The translations under genes and the position numbers were made by a program. DNA of 37,430 nt from Solirubrobacteraceae bacterium (GTDB lineage: Bacteria > Actinomycetota > Thermoleophilia > Solirubrobacterales > Solirubrobacteraceae). This document shows, in pieces, positions 28,399 to 35,667 of this stretch (within the stretch, counting starts at the first letter, position 1; each line of letters begins with the position of its first letter). The notes beneath the pieces are model-generated. The model saw only the letters and a list, made by a program, of their open reading frames with translations, was not told the DNA's origin and ran no database searches. Where the stretch lies: positions 1-37,430 of the forward strand of contig JAUXSD010000207.1 of assembly GCA_030681525.1 (NCBI GenBank). Reading direction: 5' to 3'.

Positions 28399-31300
28399 AT
28401 GGGTCCGAACGTCCGGGCGATCGTCGCGTCCATCTCGGTCGCCCTCGCGGCACCGCTCGCGCTGGCGCCGTCGGCCAACGCCGCCGGCCGGCCGTCGAAG
28501 GTCGCGTCGGTCGTCGAGCAGTCCGCCGCCGACGTGGCCGCCGCTCGCCGGGCCGGACGCTCGCCCGCCGGTGCGTCCCATCGGCTCGTGCGCGTACGGA
28601 CCGACGGCTCGATCGAGGTCAACGTCTGGGCCCACGGCCAGGTCTCCAACCGCGAGCGGGCGCAGCTCATCCGGCTCGGTGCGCGGATCGTGGCCACCGC
28701 GAGCGGCCCGGCGCGGCGCGGCCGGCCCGCCTACGGTCTGTTTCATGCGGCCGTGCCGGCCGACGACATCGACGCGGTCGCCGCGCTCGACTGGGTCGCG
28801 GCGCTCACGACGCCCGACTACGGGCAGACCGACGACCACCCCACGAACCCCACGAACAGCCAGGGCGTCGCGCTGCACAACGCCGACGACGTCCAGACGC
28901 GCGGGATCAACGGCGCCGGCGTGAACGTCGGCGTGATCTCCAACGGCGTGCCGTCGCTGGCGGCCTCCGACCTGCCGGCCGTCACCGTCAACAACGCCGG
29001 CTGCGCGGCGGGCTCGCCGAACTGCGACGAGGGCACGGCGATGCTCGAGATCGTGCACGACATGGCGCCCGGCGCCGGGCTGCTGTTCGACGCGGGCACG
29101 GGCGGCGGCACCGCCGGCCACGTCGGCGCGCAGAACTGGCTGGCGGCCAACGGCGCGAACGTCATCACCGAGGATCTCGCCTTCGACGCCGAGCCGGCGT
29201 TCCAGTCCGGCCTCGTCGCCTCCAACGGCGACACCGTCGCGGCCAACGGCGTCTCGATGCACTCTTCGGCCGGCAACCTCGGGGCCCGGCACGCGGCGCG
29301 CATGGCGGCGACGGGCACCGGCCAGGGGCCCGACGGCGGCACGGGGCCTTGCGCGGGCAACGAGCCCGACAACGCCGTCGCGATCGCCGGCGGGACCGAC
29401 AACACGTTCGACATCACCGCCGCCAACAACGCCTCGCTGACGCTGCAGTGGAGCGAGCCGCGGGCGATCTTCCCGACCGCCGGCCAGGGCGGCTTCACCG
29501 ACCTGGACCTCTACGTGCTCAACGCCGCCGGCACGGCGTGCATTGCGCAGAGCAACAACGGCCAGGGCCAGGGCGTCGGCGACACCCTCGAGCAGATCGG
29601 CGGCCTCGCCGCCGGCACCTACAAGGTCGTCGTCGACGTGGAGAACGCGCCGGCCGGCGTGGCGGTGCCGACGCTCGACCTGCGGATGCGGGCGACGACC
29701 TCGGTCGACACGGCGACGCGGGCGGGCAGCCTGAACCCCGACTCCAACTACACCGGCGCGGCGACCTCCGCCGCGGCGCTCGACGCGCAGAACAGCGGCG
29801 CGCTCGAGGGCTACTCGGCCGGTGGCCCGGTCCAGCTGCTCATCACCACGCAGTGTCCGGGCGGTGCCGCCGGGCCGTGCGGCGCCGGCCAGGCCGGCAC
29901 GGTCAACCAGACGGCGGGCGCGCCGACGTGGGCGGCCGCCGACAACGTCGCCGTGACCGGCGTCGGCGGCTTCGGATCGCCGTTCACCGGCACGTCGGCC
30001 GCGGCGCCGCACGCCGCCGCCTGCGACGCGCTGCTGCGCGACGAGCTCAACCAGCCCGCCGCGGCGCCCGCGACGACGAACGCGCGCCTGGCCGCCACCG
30101 CCGCCGACATCGCCCCCGCCGGCGTCGACAACGTCACCGGCGCCGGGCGCCTGGACTGCCTGCAGGCGATCAACGACCCGCCGAGCGCCGACGCCGGCGG
30201 GCCGTACTCGACGGCCGAGGGGACGGACGTCACGCTCGACGGCAGCCTGTCGAGCGATCCCGACACCGGCGACACGCTGACCTACGACTGGGACTTCGAC
30301 GCCGACGGCGCGTTCGACGACGCCACCGGCGCCAGCCCGCCGTTCGATCGCGTCGGCCGCGACGGATCGTTCACGGTGAGCCTGCGCGTCACCGACACGG
30401 CGGGCGCGACCGCGACGGACTCGGCGACGGTCAACGTCACGAACGTCGCGCCGCAGGTCTCGGCGATCGCGACCGACGATCCGGTCGACGAGAACACCGC
30501 GGTCTCGGTCTCCGGGACGATCAGCGACGCCGGCTGGCTCGACCCGCTCAGCGCCACGATCGACTTCGGCGACGGCGCCGGCGCCGAGGCGCTGGCCGGC
30601 ATCGAGGAGCATCTCCGGCCCGACGGCACGATCACCTACGACGTCGAACACGTCTACGGCGACGACGGCACGTTCACGATCACGGTCTGCGGCGCCGACG
30701 ACGACGTCGCGAACATCTGCCGGACGGCCGAGGCGACGGTCGACAACGTCGACCCGACGGCCGCGATCAACGAGGACGACGCGGTCTCGATCAACGGCAC
30801 GCCGGTGCTGCTGGGCAACTCCGGCGCTCCCGTCGACTTCGCCGGGCGCGCCACCGATCCCGGCAGCGACGACCTGACGCTGCGCTGGGACTGGGACGAC
30901 GGCGCTCCCGCGATCGATCGCTCGACGCTGTTGCTCGTCAACGCGCCGTTCCCCGATCCCGATCCGAGCCCGTCCGTGCAGCCGCGCGACGTCACCGACG
31001 AGACGGCGCACGCGTTCGGCCAGGCCTGCACGTACGACGTCGGCTTCTCGGTGCTCGACGACGACGGCGGGTCCGCGTCGGACGCGATCAAGGTCCTGAT
31101 CGCCGGCAACGCCGACCGCGGTCGCCCGACCGGCTACTGGGCGCAGCAGTACCGCCAGCGCGGCGGCGTCGACTTCGACGACGCGACGCTGGCCTGCTAC
31201 CTGGAGATCGCCGACTTCGTCAGCGCGGTCTTCCACGAGGAGCGCGACGCCGCGACGTTCCAGAAGGCGCAGAAGATCCTGTTCAGCCAGGGCCAGGCGG

Positions 31301-31533
31301 TCGGCAAACGCGACCAGCTCGACCGTGACCTGCTGACCGCCTGGCTGAACTTCGCCAACGGCGCGGTCGGCTGGGCCGAGGCGGTCGACACGAACGGCGA
31401 CGGGACCGCGGACACCGCGTTCAGCGCCGCGCTGCAGGCCGCCGAGGCGGTCCGCCTGGACGCGAACGCGACGCCCGCCCAGCTCGACGCGCAGCGGGCG
31501 ATCGTGCAGGCCATCAACGACGGGCTGGTGTGA
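28399..31533 (+). CDS. Large secreted subtilase-like (S8) protein with PKD-like domains and altered triad
   Basis: A 1044-residue exported protein. Signal peptide: IVASISVALAAPLALAPSANA. Residues ~165-550 have the S8 outline: GAGVNVGVISNGV, EGTAMLEIVHDMAPGA, SSAGN (oxyanion Asn293) and GTSAAAPHAA (Ser533). The catalytic Asp is Asn182 and the usual HGT block is D-EGTAM (210-215), so the classical triad is incomplete. Residues ~595-900 contain PKD-like immunoglobulin folds (YDWDFDADG, VEHVYGDDGTFTITV, LRWDWDDG). The last ~130 residues are helical and include AVDTNGDGTAD, a calcium-loop-like element. ATG 28399 has AGGGGG 5 nt upstream and gives the signal peptide; an open frame runs back to 28189 without further homology. 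It may be a binding or degradation-associated protein rather than an active protease. Confidence 0.8.
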   Translation: MGPNVRAIVASISVALAAPLALAPSANAAGRPSKVASVVEQSAADVAAARRAGRSPAGASHRLVRVRTDGSIEVNVWAHGQVSNRERAQLIRLGARIVATASGPARRGRPAYGLFHAAVPADDIDAVAALDWVAALTTPDYGQTDDHPTNPTNSQGVALHNADDVQTRGINGAGVNVGVISNGVPSLAASDLPAVTVNNAGCAAGSPNCDEGTAMLEIVHDMAPGAGLLFDAGTGGGTAGHVGAQNWLAANGANVITEDLAFDAEPAFQSGLVASNGDTVAANGVSMHSSAGNLGARHAARMAATGTGQGPDGGTGPCAGNEPDNAVAIAGGTDNTFDITAANNASLTLQWSEPRAIFPTAGQGGFTDLDLYVLNAAGTACIAQSNNGQGQGVGDTLEQIGGLAAGTYKVVVDVENAPAGVAVPTLDLRMRATTSVDTATRAGSLNPDSNYTGAATSAAALDAQNSGALEGYSAGGPVQLLITTQCPGGAAGPCGAGQAGTVNQTAGAPTWAAADNVAVTGVGGFGSPFTGTSAAAPHAAACDALLRDELNQPAAAPATTNARLAATAADIAPAGVDNVTGAGRLDCLQAINDPPSADAGGPYSTAEGTDVTLDGSLSSDPDTGDTLTYDWDFDADGAFDDATGASPPFDRVGRDGSFTVSLRVTDTAGATATDSATVNVTNVAPQVSAIATDDPVDENTAVSVSGTISDAGWLDPLSATIDFGDGAGAEALAGIEEHLRPDGTITYDVEHVYGDDGTFTITVCGADDDVANICRTAEATVDNVDPTAAINEDDAVSINGTPVLLGNSGAPVDFAGRATDPGSDDLTLRWDWDDGAPAIDRSTLLLVNAPFPDPDPSPSVQPRDVTDETAHAFGQACTYDVGFSVLDDDGGSASDAIKVLIAGNADRGRPTGYWAQQYRQRGGVDFDDATLACYLEIADFVSAVFHEERDAATFQKAQKILFSQGQAVGKRDQLDRDLLTAWLNFANGAVGWAEAVDTNGDGTADTAFSAALQAAEAVRLDANATPAQLDAQRAIVQAINDGLV

Positions 31534-31585
31534 TCGCGCGGGGCGGCGTGCGGCGCCGCGCCGCCCCGACGGTCGATCAGCGGGG

Positions 31586-31591
31586 TAGGAC
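31586..31591 (+). promoter_or_regulatory. -10-like TAGGAC before the YjlB-type cupin gene
   Basis: TAGGAC ends 7 nt before ATG 31599. Consistent with a leaderless transcript separate from the subtilase-like gene. Confidence 0.35.
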
Positions 31592-31598
31592 CCCGGCG

Positions 31599-32093
31599 AT
31601 GGAGCTCATCACCTGGCAGGCCCCGGCGGGCGAGCGGATCCCGAATCATCCGTCGTTCGCCGTCCTGATCTACCGCGGCGTCGATGCCGCGACACGCGGC
31701 GCCGAGGCCTGCCGCGCGTGCTTCGCCGACCACGGCTGGCGCGGCTCGTGGGTGAACGGCGTGTTCGCCTTTCACCACTTTCACTCCACGTCGCACGAAG
31801 TGCTGGGCGTGGTGGCGGGCGGCGCGACGCTCGAGCTCGGCGGCCCGCAGGGCGAGGCGTTCGAGGTGGCCGCCGGCGACGTGCTCGTCCTGCCCGCCGG
31901 AACCGGGCACCGCCGTGTCGCCGCGGATCGCGGCTTCACCGTCGTCGGCGCCTATCCCGCGGGGCAGGAGGACTACGACCTGCTGCGCGGCGACGACCCG
32001 GCCGAGGTGGCGCGCGCCCGCGAGCGGATCGCTGCGCTCGGGGCCCCGCCGGACGACCCGGTCGGCGGCGACGGCGTAGCCGGCTGGCGCTGA
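31599..32093 (+). CDS. YjlB-type cupin protein
   Basis: A 164-residue single-cupin protein. It carries the features of the YjlB group: IPNHPSFAVLIYRGV near the N-terminus, WVNGVFAFHHFHSTSHEVLGVVAGGATLELGG (motif 1, with clustered His ligands) and GDVLVLPAGTGHRRV (motif 2). The His-rich site should hold a divalent metal. The function of this group is unknown; an isomerase, dioxygenase or sensor role are all possible. A 23-residue upstream extension is not conserved-looking. It lies between the subtilase-like gene and the flotillin pair, with its own probable promoter. Confidence 0.82.
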   Translation: MELITWQAPAGERIPNHPSFAVLIYRGVDAATRGAEACRACFADHGWRGSWVNGVFAFHHFHSTSHEVLGVVAGGATLELGGPQGEAFEVAAGDVLVLPAGTGHRRVAADRGFTVVGAYPAGQEDYDLLRGDDPAEVARARERIAALGAPPDDPVGGDGVAGWR

Positions 32094-32131
32094 CCCCGCG
32101 GGGTGCCGGCGGCTCATTTGCTCTCGCTCTT

Positions 32132-32137
32132 ACGCTG
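32132..32137 (+). promoter_or_regulatory. -10-like TACGCT before the flotillin operon
   Basis: TACGCT ends 7 nt before ATG 32145; GAGGG at 32139-32143 could instead serve as a very close ribosome site. Likely promoter of the small-protein/flotillin operon. Confidence 0.4.
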
Positions 32138-32144
32138 TGAGGGC

Positions 32145-32381
32145 ATGACGAGCGAAGGTCTTGACGGAAAGCTTGGGCGGGTCAGCGGAGCTGTGCGCCC
32201 GGGTCGCATCGGGGAAGTCATGCTCGCGGTGGGCAACCGGCTCGAGGCGTATTACGCGCTGCCGTACGACGGCAACGAGATCATCGACCGGGGTGCCGAG
32301 TGTGTCGTCGTCCAAACCCATCCCAACCTGTCTCGCACCGTGTTCGTCACAGCCATGCCGGGGCACGAGCCCGTCGACTGA
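32145..32381 (+). CDS. Small NfeD/OB-fold-like protein encoded before flotillin
   Basis: A 78-residue protein without a membrane segment. GRVSGAVRPGRIGEVML, YYALPYDGNEIIDRGAECVVV and RTVFVTAM suggest a five-stranded barrel like the soluble C-terminal domain of NfeD, which typically accompanies flotillin genes. The similarity is a judgement from pattern and gene order, not from a search. Its stop is followed at once by the flotillin ribosome site, so the two are co-translated from one message. It probably binds or stabilises the flotillin assembly at the membrane. Confidence 0.65.
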   Translation: MTSEGLDGKLGRVSGAVRPGRIGEVMLAVGNRLEAYYALPYDGNEIIDRGAECVVVQTHPNLSRTVFVTAMPGHEPVD

Positions 32382-32398
32382 GGAGAAGTCCATTCACC

Positions 32399-33937
32399 AT
32401 GCCCGTCACCGTCGCCGCCGCCCTGCCAACCGTCGCCATCGCACTCATCGTGCTGGCGGTCGTCGTGATCATCCTCGTCGTGCTGGCGTTCGCCGTCTAC
32501 CAGGTCCCCAAGGGCAACGAGGCGCTCATCATCACCGGCGCCGGCTCCAAGGGCGACAACCGCCCCACGGCCGACACCGAGCACGCCCCGGTGGTCGAGA
32601 ACACGATGAACTTCAAGGTGGTGACGTCCGGGGGGTCGATCGTCCTGCCCGTCCTGCAGCGGGCGCAGCGGCTGTCGCTGGAGTCGCGGACGGTCGACCT
32701 CGGTGAGAACGGGCGCGGCCTGCACTGCGTCTCCTCGCAGGCGATCCCGGTCGAGGTCGAAGCGGTGATGGCGTTCAAGGTGGGCAACGACCGGGCCAGC
32801 ATCGCCAACGCGGTGACGCGCTTTCAGGAGACGCCCGACGAGACGATCAAGCAGACGATCCGCGACATCGCCCACGGTCACCTGCGCACGATCGTCGGCG
32901 GCCTGACCGTCGAGCAGCTCATCAGCGAGCGCAACGCGCTGACCGACGAGGTCCGCGACGCGACCGCCATCGAGATGCAGAAGCTCGGTCTCGTCATCGA
33001 CTCCTTCCAGGTCAAGGACATCCGCGATCCGGCGGACGCCACCGGCGAGGGCTACATCCGCAACCTCGGCAAGCCGCAGGCCGCTGCGGTGGCCGCGGCG
33101 GCGCGGATCGCGGCGGCCCAGCGCGAGCAGGAGGCCTCCCAGCGCGAGGCGGAGTCGGCGTCGCTCGTCGCCGAGGCCCAGCGCGACGCGGAGGTGCGCA
33201 AGGCCGCCGCGAGCGCGGAGACCGAGCGCGCTCAGGCCGAGGCCGCGCAGGCCGGCCCCCTCGCCGCGGCGCGAGCGCGCCAGGCCGTCGTCGAGGCGGA
33301 CACCAGGGCGGCCGAGCTCGAGGCCCAGCTCGAGGAGCAGCGCCTGCAGACGACCGTGCGCAAGCCGGCCGACGCACGCGCCTACGAGCAGGTCACGAAC
33401 GCCAACGCCGAGCGCGAGGCGGCGATCGCCGCCGCGCAGGCCGACGCCGAGCGCACCCGTCTGCAGGCGGAGGCCAAGGCCGCCGCCACGAGGGTCGACG
33501 CGGACGCGCGCTCGGAGGCGGTCACGAAGCTCGGGTCTGCCGAGGCCAACGCGACGAAGGCCCGGCTGCTGGCCGAGGCCGACGGCACCCGCGAGAAGGG
33601 CCTGGCCGAGGCGGCCGGCATCGAGGCCCGACAGGAGGCGCTGGCCGAGAACGCCGAGGGCGTCATCGCCCAGCAGATCGCCGAGCAGCTGCCGGCGATC
33701 GTCGCCGCAGCGGCGCAGCAGTACAACAACGTCGGCAACCTCACGGTCTTCGACGGCGCCGAAGGTCTCAACCGCGGATTGCTGTCGACCGTCGGGACCG
33801 CGTCGGCGATCATGCCGCTGGCCAAGGGCCTGTTCGACGCGACAAAGGACGTGGCGGCGCATGCGGCCGGCGCGGGGGACAGCCCGCCCAACAGCGGTGG
33901 CGACGCCGCGAAGGGGCGACCGCGCCCGCCGCGCTAG
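32399..33937 (+). CDS. Flotillin-family SPFH-domain membrane protein
   Basis: A 512-residue protein of the flotillin/YuaG type, which forms oligomeric scaffolds in ordered membrane microdomains. One N-terminal membrane segment (VAIALIVLAVVVIILVVLAFAVY) is followed by VPKGNEALIITG and the SPFH domain (residues ~38-210, with TIRDIAHGHLRTIVGGLTVEQL). A long Ala/Glu-rich coiled coil (~235-440) carries repeated AEA motifs, and the last part contains QQIAEQLPAIVAAAAQQYNN, the usual oligomerisation end. AGGAGAAG (32381-32388) lies 10 nt before ATG 32399, directly after the upstream stop. Its stop overlaps that of the convergent Lon-domain gene through a CTAG palindrome. Confidence 0.9.
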   Translation: MPVTVAAALPTVAIALIVLAVVVIILVVLAFAVYQVPKGNEALIITGAGSKGDNRPTADTEHAPVVENTMNFKVVTSGGSIVLPVLQRAQRLSLESRTVDLGENGRGLHCVSSQAIPVEVEAVMAFKVGNDRASIANAVTRFQETPDETIKQTIRDIAHGHLRTIVGGLTVEQLISERNALTDEVRDATAIEMQKLGLVIDSFQVKDIRDPADATGEGYIRNLGKPQAAAVAAAARIAAAQREQEASQREAESASLVAEAQRDAEVRKAAASAETERAQAEAAQAGPLAAARARQAVVEADTRAAELEAQLEEQRLQTTVRKPADARAYEQVTNANAEREAAIAAAQADAERTRLQAEAKAAATRVDADARSEAVTKLGSAEANATKARLLAEADGTREKGLAEAAGIEARQEALAENAEGVIAQQIAEQLPAIVAAAAQQYNNVGNLTVFDGAEGLNRGLLSTVGTASAIMPLAKGLFDATKDVAAHAAGAGDSPPNSGGDAAKGRPRPPR

Positions 33938-34560
33938 CCGAAGCGCACCTTGCCGTTGGAGCGCGCGCGGGCCTGGGCACGCTCGACGAAGTCCAGCCGC
34001 TTCAGGGCGGCCTTGAACAGGCGGGTGACCAGGCGCATGCGGGCGTTCTCCGAGCGCAGGTCGAGCAGGCCCTGCTTGGCGTCGAGGCCGAAGTCGACGG
34101 TGGCGGCCATCTCGTAGGCGGTCTTGCCGGCGAGGTCGAGAGGGTCGGGCTCGTGGTCGGTCGCCTCGACGACGAGCTCGGCGTAGGCCTCGCGCGCCCG
34201 CTCGGCGGCGCGCACGTCGACGGCCTCCGCCTTGTCGGACAACAACTCGACCGTGGCCGCCGGGTAGGGCATGTCGTCCTGACGCTCGACGATCCGAAAC
34301 GGCCGGGTCCCGCGGGTGAGGACGTTGAGCCGGCCGTCGTCCGTGCGCTCGAGCACCTGCTCGATCTCGCAGGCGCAGCCGATCGCCTTCGTGCCGGACT
34401 CGGTCAGCCAGACGATGCCGAACTCGCCCGCGCTCTCGAGCAGCTCGTCGAACATGATCCGGTAGCGCTCCTCGAAGATGTGCAGCGGCACGAGCTCGTG
34501 GGGGAGCGCGACGAGGGGCAGCGGAAACAGCGGAAAGTCACGCACCGTCCGGTCGGGCAT
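33934..34560 (-). CDS. Lon N-terminal (substrate-binding) domain protein
   Basis: A 208-residue standalone LON_substr_bdg-type protein. FPLFPLPLVALPHELVPLHIFEERYR is the family hallmark, followed by GCACEIEQVLERTDDGRLNVLTRGTRPFRI. The C-terminal half is helical. It has no AAA+ ATPase or Ser-Lys protease domain, so it is not a protease; such standalone domains bind unfolded or exposed substrates or act as adaptors. ATG 34560 is used; a start at 34581 adds MCCHTSL, which is not conserved-looking. It overlaps the flotillin stop by 4 bp. The gap to the upstream gene is 43 bp on the same strand, so it may be co-transcribed with the LigD-type gene. Confidence 0.87.
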   Translation of the reverse strand: MPDRTVRDFPLFPLPLVALPHELVPLHIFEERYRIMFDELLESAGEFGIVWLTESGTKAIGCACEIEQVLERTDDGRLNVLTRGTRPFRIVERQDDMPYPAATVELLSDKAEAVDVRAAERAREAYAELVVEATDHEPDPLDLAGKTAYEMAATVDFGLDAKQGLLDLRSENARMRLVTRLFKAALKRLDFVERAQARARSNGKVRFG

Positions 34561-34603
34561 CAGGGACGTATGACAGCACACCGTGTCCGCGGCACCGACC
34601 GCC

Positions 34604-35323
34604 TCAGCCGAGCAGTTGCTGCAGGGTCCGGCCGCTCACCACCGACTCGGGGCGCTCCGCCACGATGTCCGAGCCCGGCCGCGCGTGCTCGTCGCGGCGC
34701 TTGATCAGCAGCCACTGCGCCTTGGCGCCCCTGCGCGTCCGTTGCAGGGCAAAGCCGCCCGCGAGCTTCTCGCCGTGCAGCACGAAGACCGCGTGTCCGC
34801 GATCCAGCGCCTCCGGCCAGGCGACGCGCCCGCCCTGCTCGTAGGTGCCGCGGTCCCACACGATCACGCCGCCCGCGCCGAGCCGGTCCTCGAACGTGTT
34901 GTGCGACAGCGAGTGGTCGCCGACCTCGATCGCCATCCGCTTGACGGCCGGGTCCAGGCTCGGCCCCTTCGGGACCGCCCACGAGCGCATCACCCCGCCG
35001 ACCTCGAGGCGCAGGTCGAAGTGGTGCGCCGTCGCGGCGTGCTCCTGGACGACGAAGACACCTGCGCTCACGCCGCGGATCGCGAACTGCTCGTGCCCTT
35101 CGACCCTGACGGGCTCGGACGCGACCGCGCCCGCCTCGCCGAGGAACGCCAGGAGCGCGTCGACCGCGGCGGCGTCGCCCTCGGCGTGCACCTGCAGCGT
35201 GTCCTGCTCGCCGTCGCGCACCCAGCCGAGCACGCCGCGGTCGCGGGCGCGGGCCGCGATCGTCTCGCGCGCACCTGTGGTGTGGGGGCGCAGGACGGCG
35301 CGGATGGCATGGGCTGGCGCCAC
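34604..35323 (-). CDS. Fusion of degenerate acylphosphatase-like domain with LigD-type 3'-phosphoesterase
   Basis: A 239-residue protein. Residues ~7-83 follow the acylphosphatase pattern (ARARDRGVLGWVRDG, LQVHAEGDAAAVDALLAFLGE), but the catalytic loop with Arg (GxVQGVxFR) reads RPHTTGARE and the catalytic Asn of GWVRN is Asp36. Residues ~87-215 are the phosphoesterase (PE) domain of bacterial ligase D: EHAATAHHFDLRLE with H100, H101, D103, R105; SWAVPKG; AIEVGDHSLSHNTFE; VIVWDRGTYE. PE domains remove 3'-phosphate and 3'-ribonucleotides during end joining. The GTG at 35323 follows TATGGT by 8 nt; longer frames to 35476 look unconserved. No ku or ligD is adjacent. Confidence 0.83.
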   Translation of the reverse strand: MAPAHAIRAVLRPHTTGARETIAARARDRGVLGWVRDGEQDTLQVHAEGDAAAVDALLAFLGEAGAVASEPVRVEGHEQFAIRGVSAGVFVVQEHAATAHHFDLRLEVGGVMRSWAVPKGPSLDPAVKRMAIEVGDHSLSHNTFEDRLGAGGVIVWDRGTYEQGGRVAWPEALDRGHAVFVLHGEKLAGGFALQRTRRGAKAQWLLIKRRDEHARPGSDIVAERPESVVSGRTLQQLLG

Positions 35324-35331
35324 GAGGCAGG

Positions 35332-35337
35332 ACCATA
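35332..35337 (-). promoter_or_regulatory. -10-like TATGGT before the phosphoesterase fusion gene
   Basis: On the minus strand TATGGT ends 8 nt before GTG 35323, supporting that start and a leaderless message. Confidence 0.4.
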
Positions 35338-35470
35338 GCCGCGGTGCACCGGCGTGAACGAGCGACGAGCCGGCGATCGCCGCGCAGCGGTTCGGCGCTG
35401 CTTCACGGATGCGATGCAGGAGCGAGAGTGCACGCGTCGGCGGATTCGCTCGGCGCCCGTTCACGCGCAT

Positions 35471-35581
35471 GCACAACTGCCGGATCGCGCGGCCGCCAGG
35501 ACTCGCTCGTCAGTTGTGCACGGCATACGTGCACTTGTGCCGAAGCGGCTGATCGAGCGCATCCGTTCGGCAGTTGTGCAC
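35471..35581. repeat. Three copies of CAGTTGTGCA, one inverted and two direct
   Basis: Copies at 35471-35480 (inverted), 35512-35521 and 35572-35581; the two direct copies are exactly 60 bp apart. Extended agreement is GGCAGTTGTGCAYGC in the first and third. A looser match (GTGCACTTGTG) lies at about 35530-35540 and GTGCACGCG at about 35429. The core GTGCA resembles a regulator half-site. Confidence 0.6.
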
Positions 35582-35655
35582 GCAGAGGAGGCACCCGGCC
35601 CGGTCACATCGATCGGCCCGCACCGGCCGACCACCGCTGAGCGCGCACGCGACCA

Positions 35656-35661
35656 TATCCT
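35656..35661 (+). promoter_or_regulatory. -10-like TATCCT before the membrane protein gene
   Basis: TATCCT ends 6 nt before ATG 35668. Consistent with leaderless transcription. Confidence 0.4.
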
Positions 35662-35667
35662 TGCCCG

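Larger units (their letters stand above)
35324..35667. other. 344-bp divergent gene-free region containing a repeated CAGTTGTGCA motif
   Basis: No supported gene; the open frames here are by-products of base composition. The region separates divergent genes and holds two start-proximal hexamers at its ends and a cluster of three exact 10-mers in the middle. Local base composition is less GC-rich than the flanking genes. Confidence 0.6.

Noticed and set aside
27919..31236. 1105-codon open frame on the minus strand opposite the subtilase-like gene
   Set aside because: Arg/Val/Gly/Asp-rich translation without domains; it mirrors high-GC codon bias of the plus-strand gene, which has a signal peptide and recognisable folds.
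35471..35581. CAGTTGTGCA repeats as DnaA boxes of a replication origin
   Set aside because: The actinobacterial box is TTGTCCACA; TTGTGCACG differs at key positions, and no dnaA, dnaN or gyrB is near.
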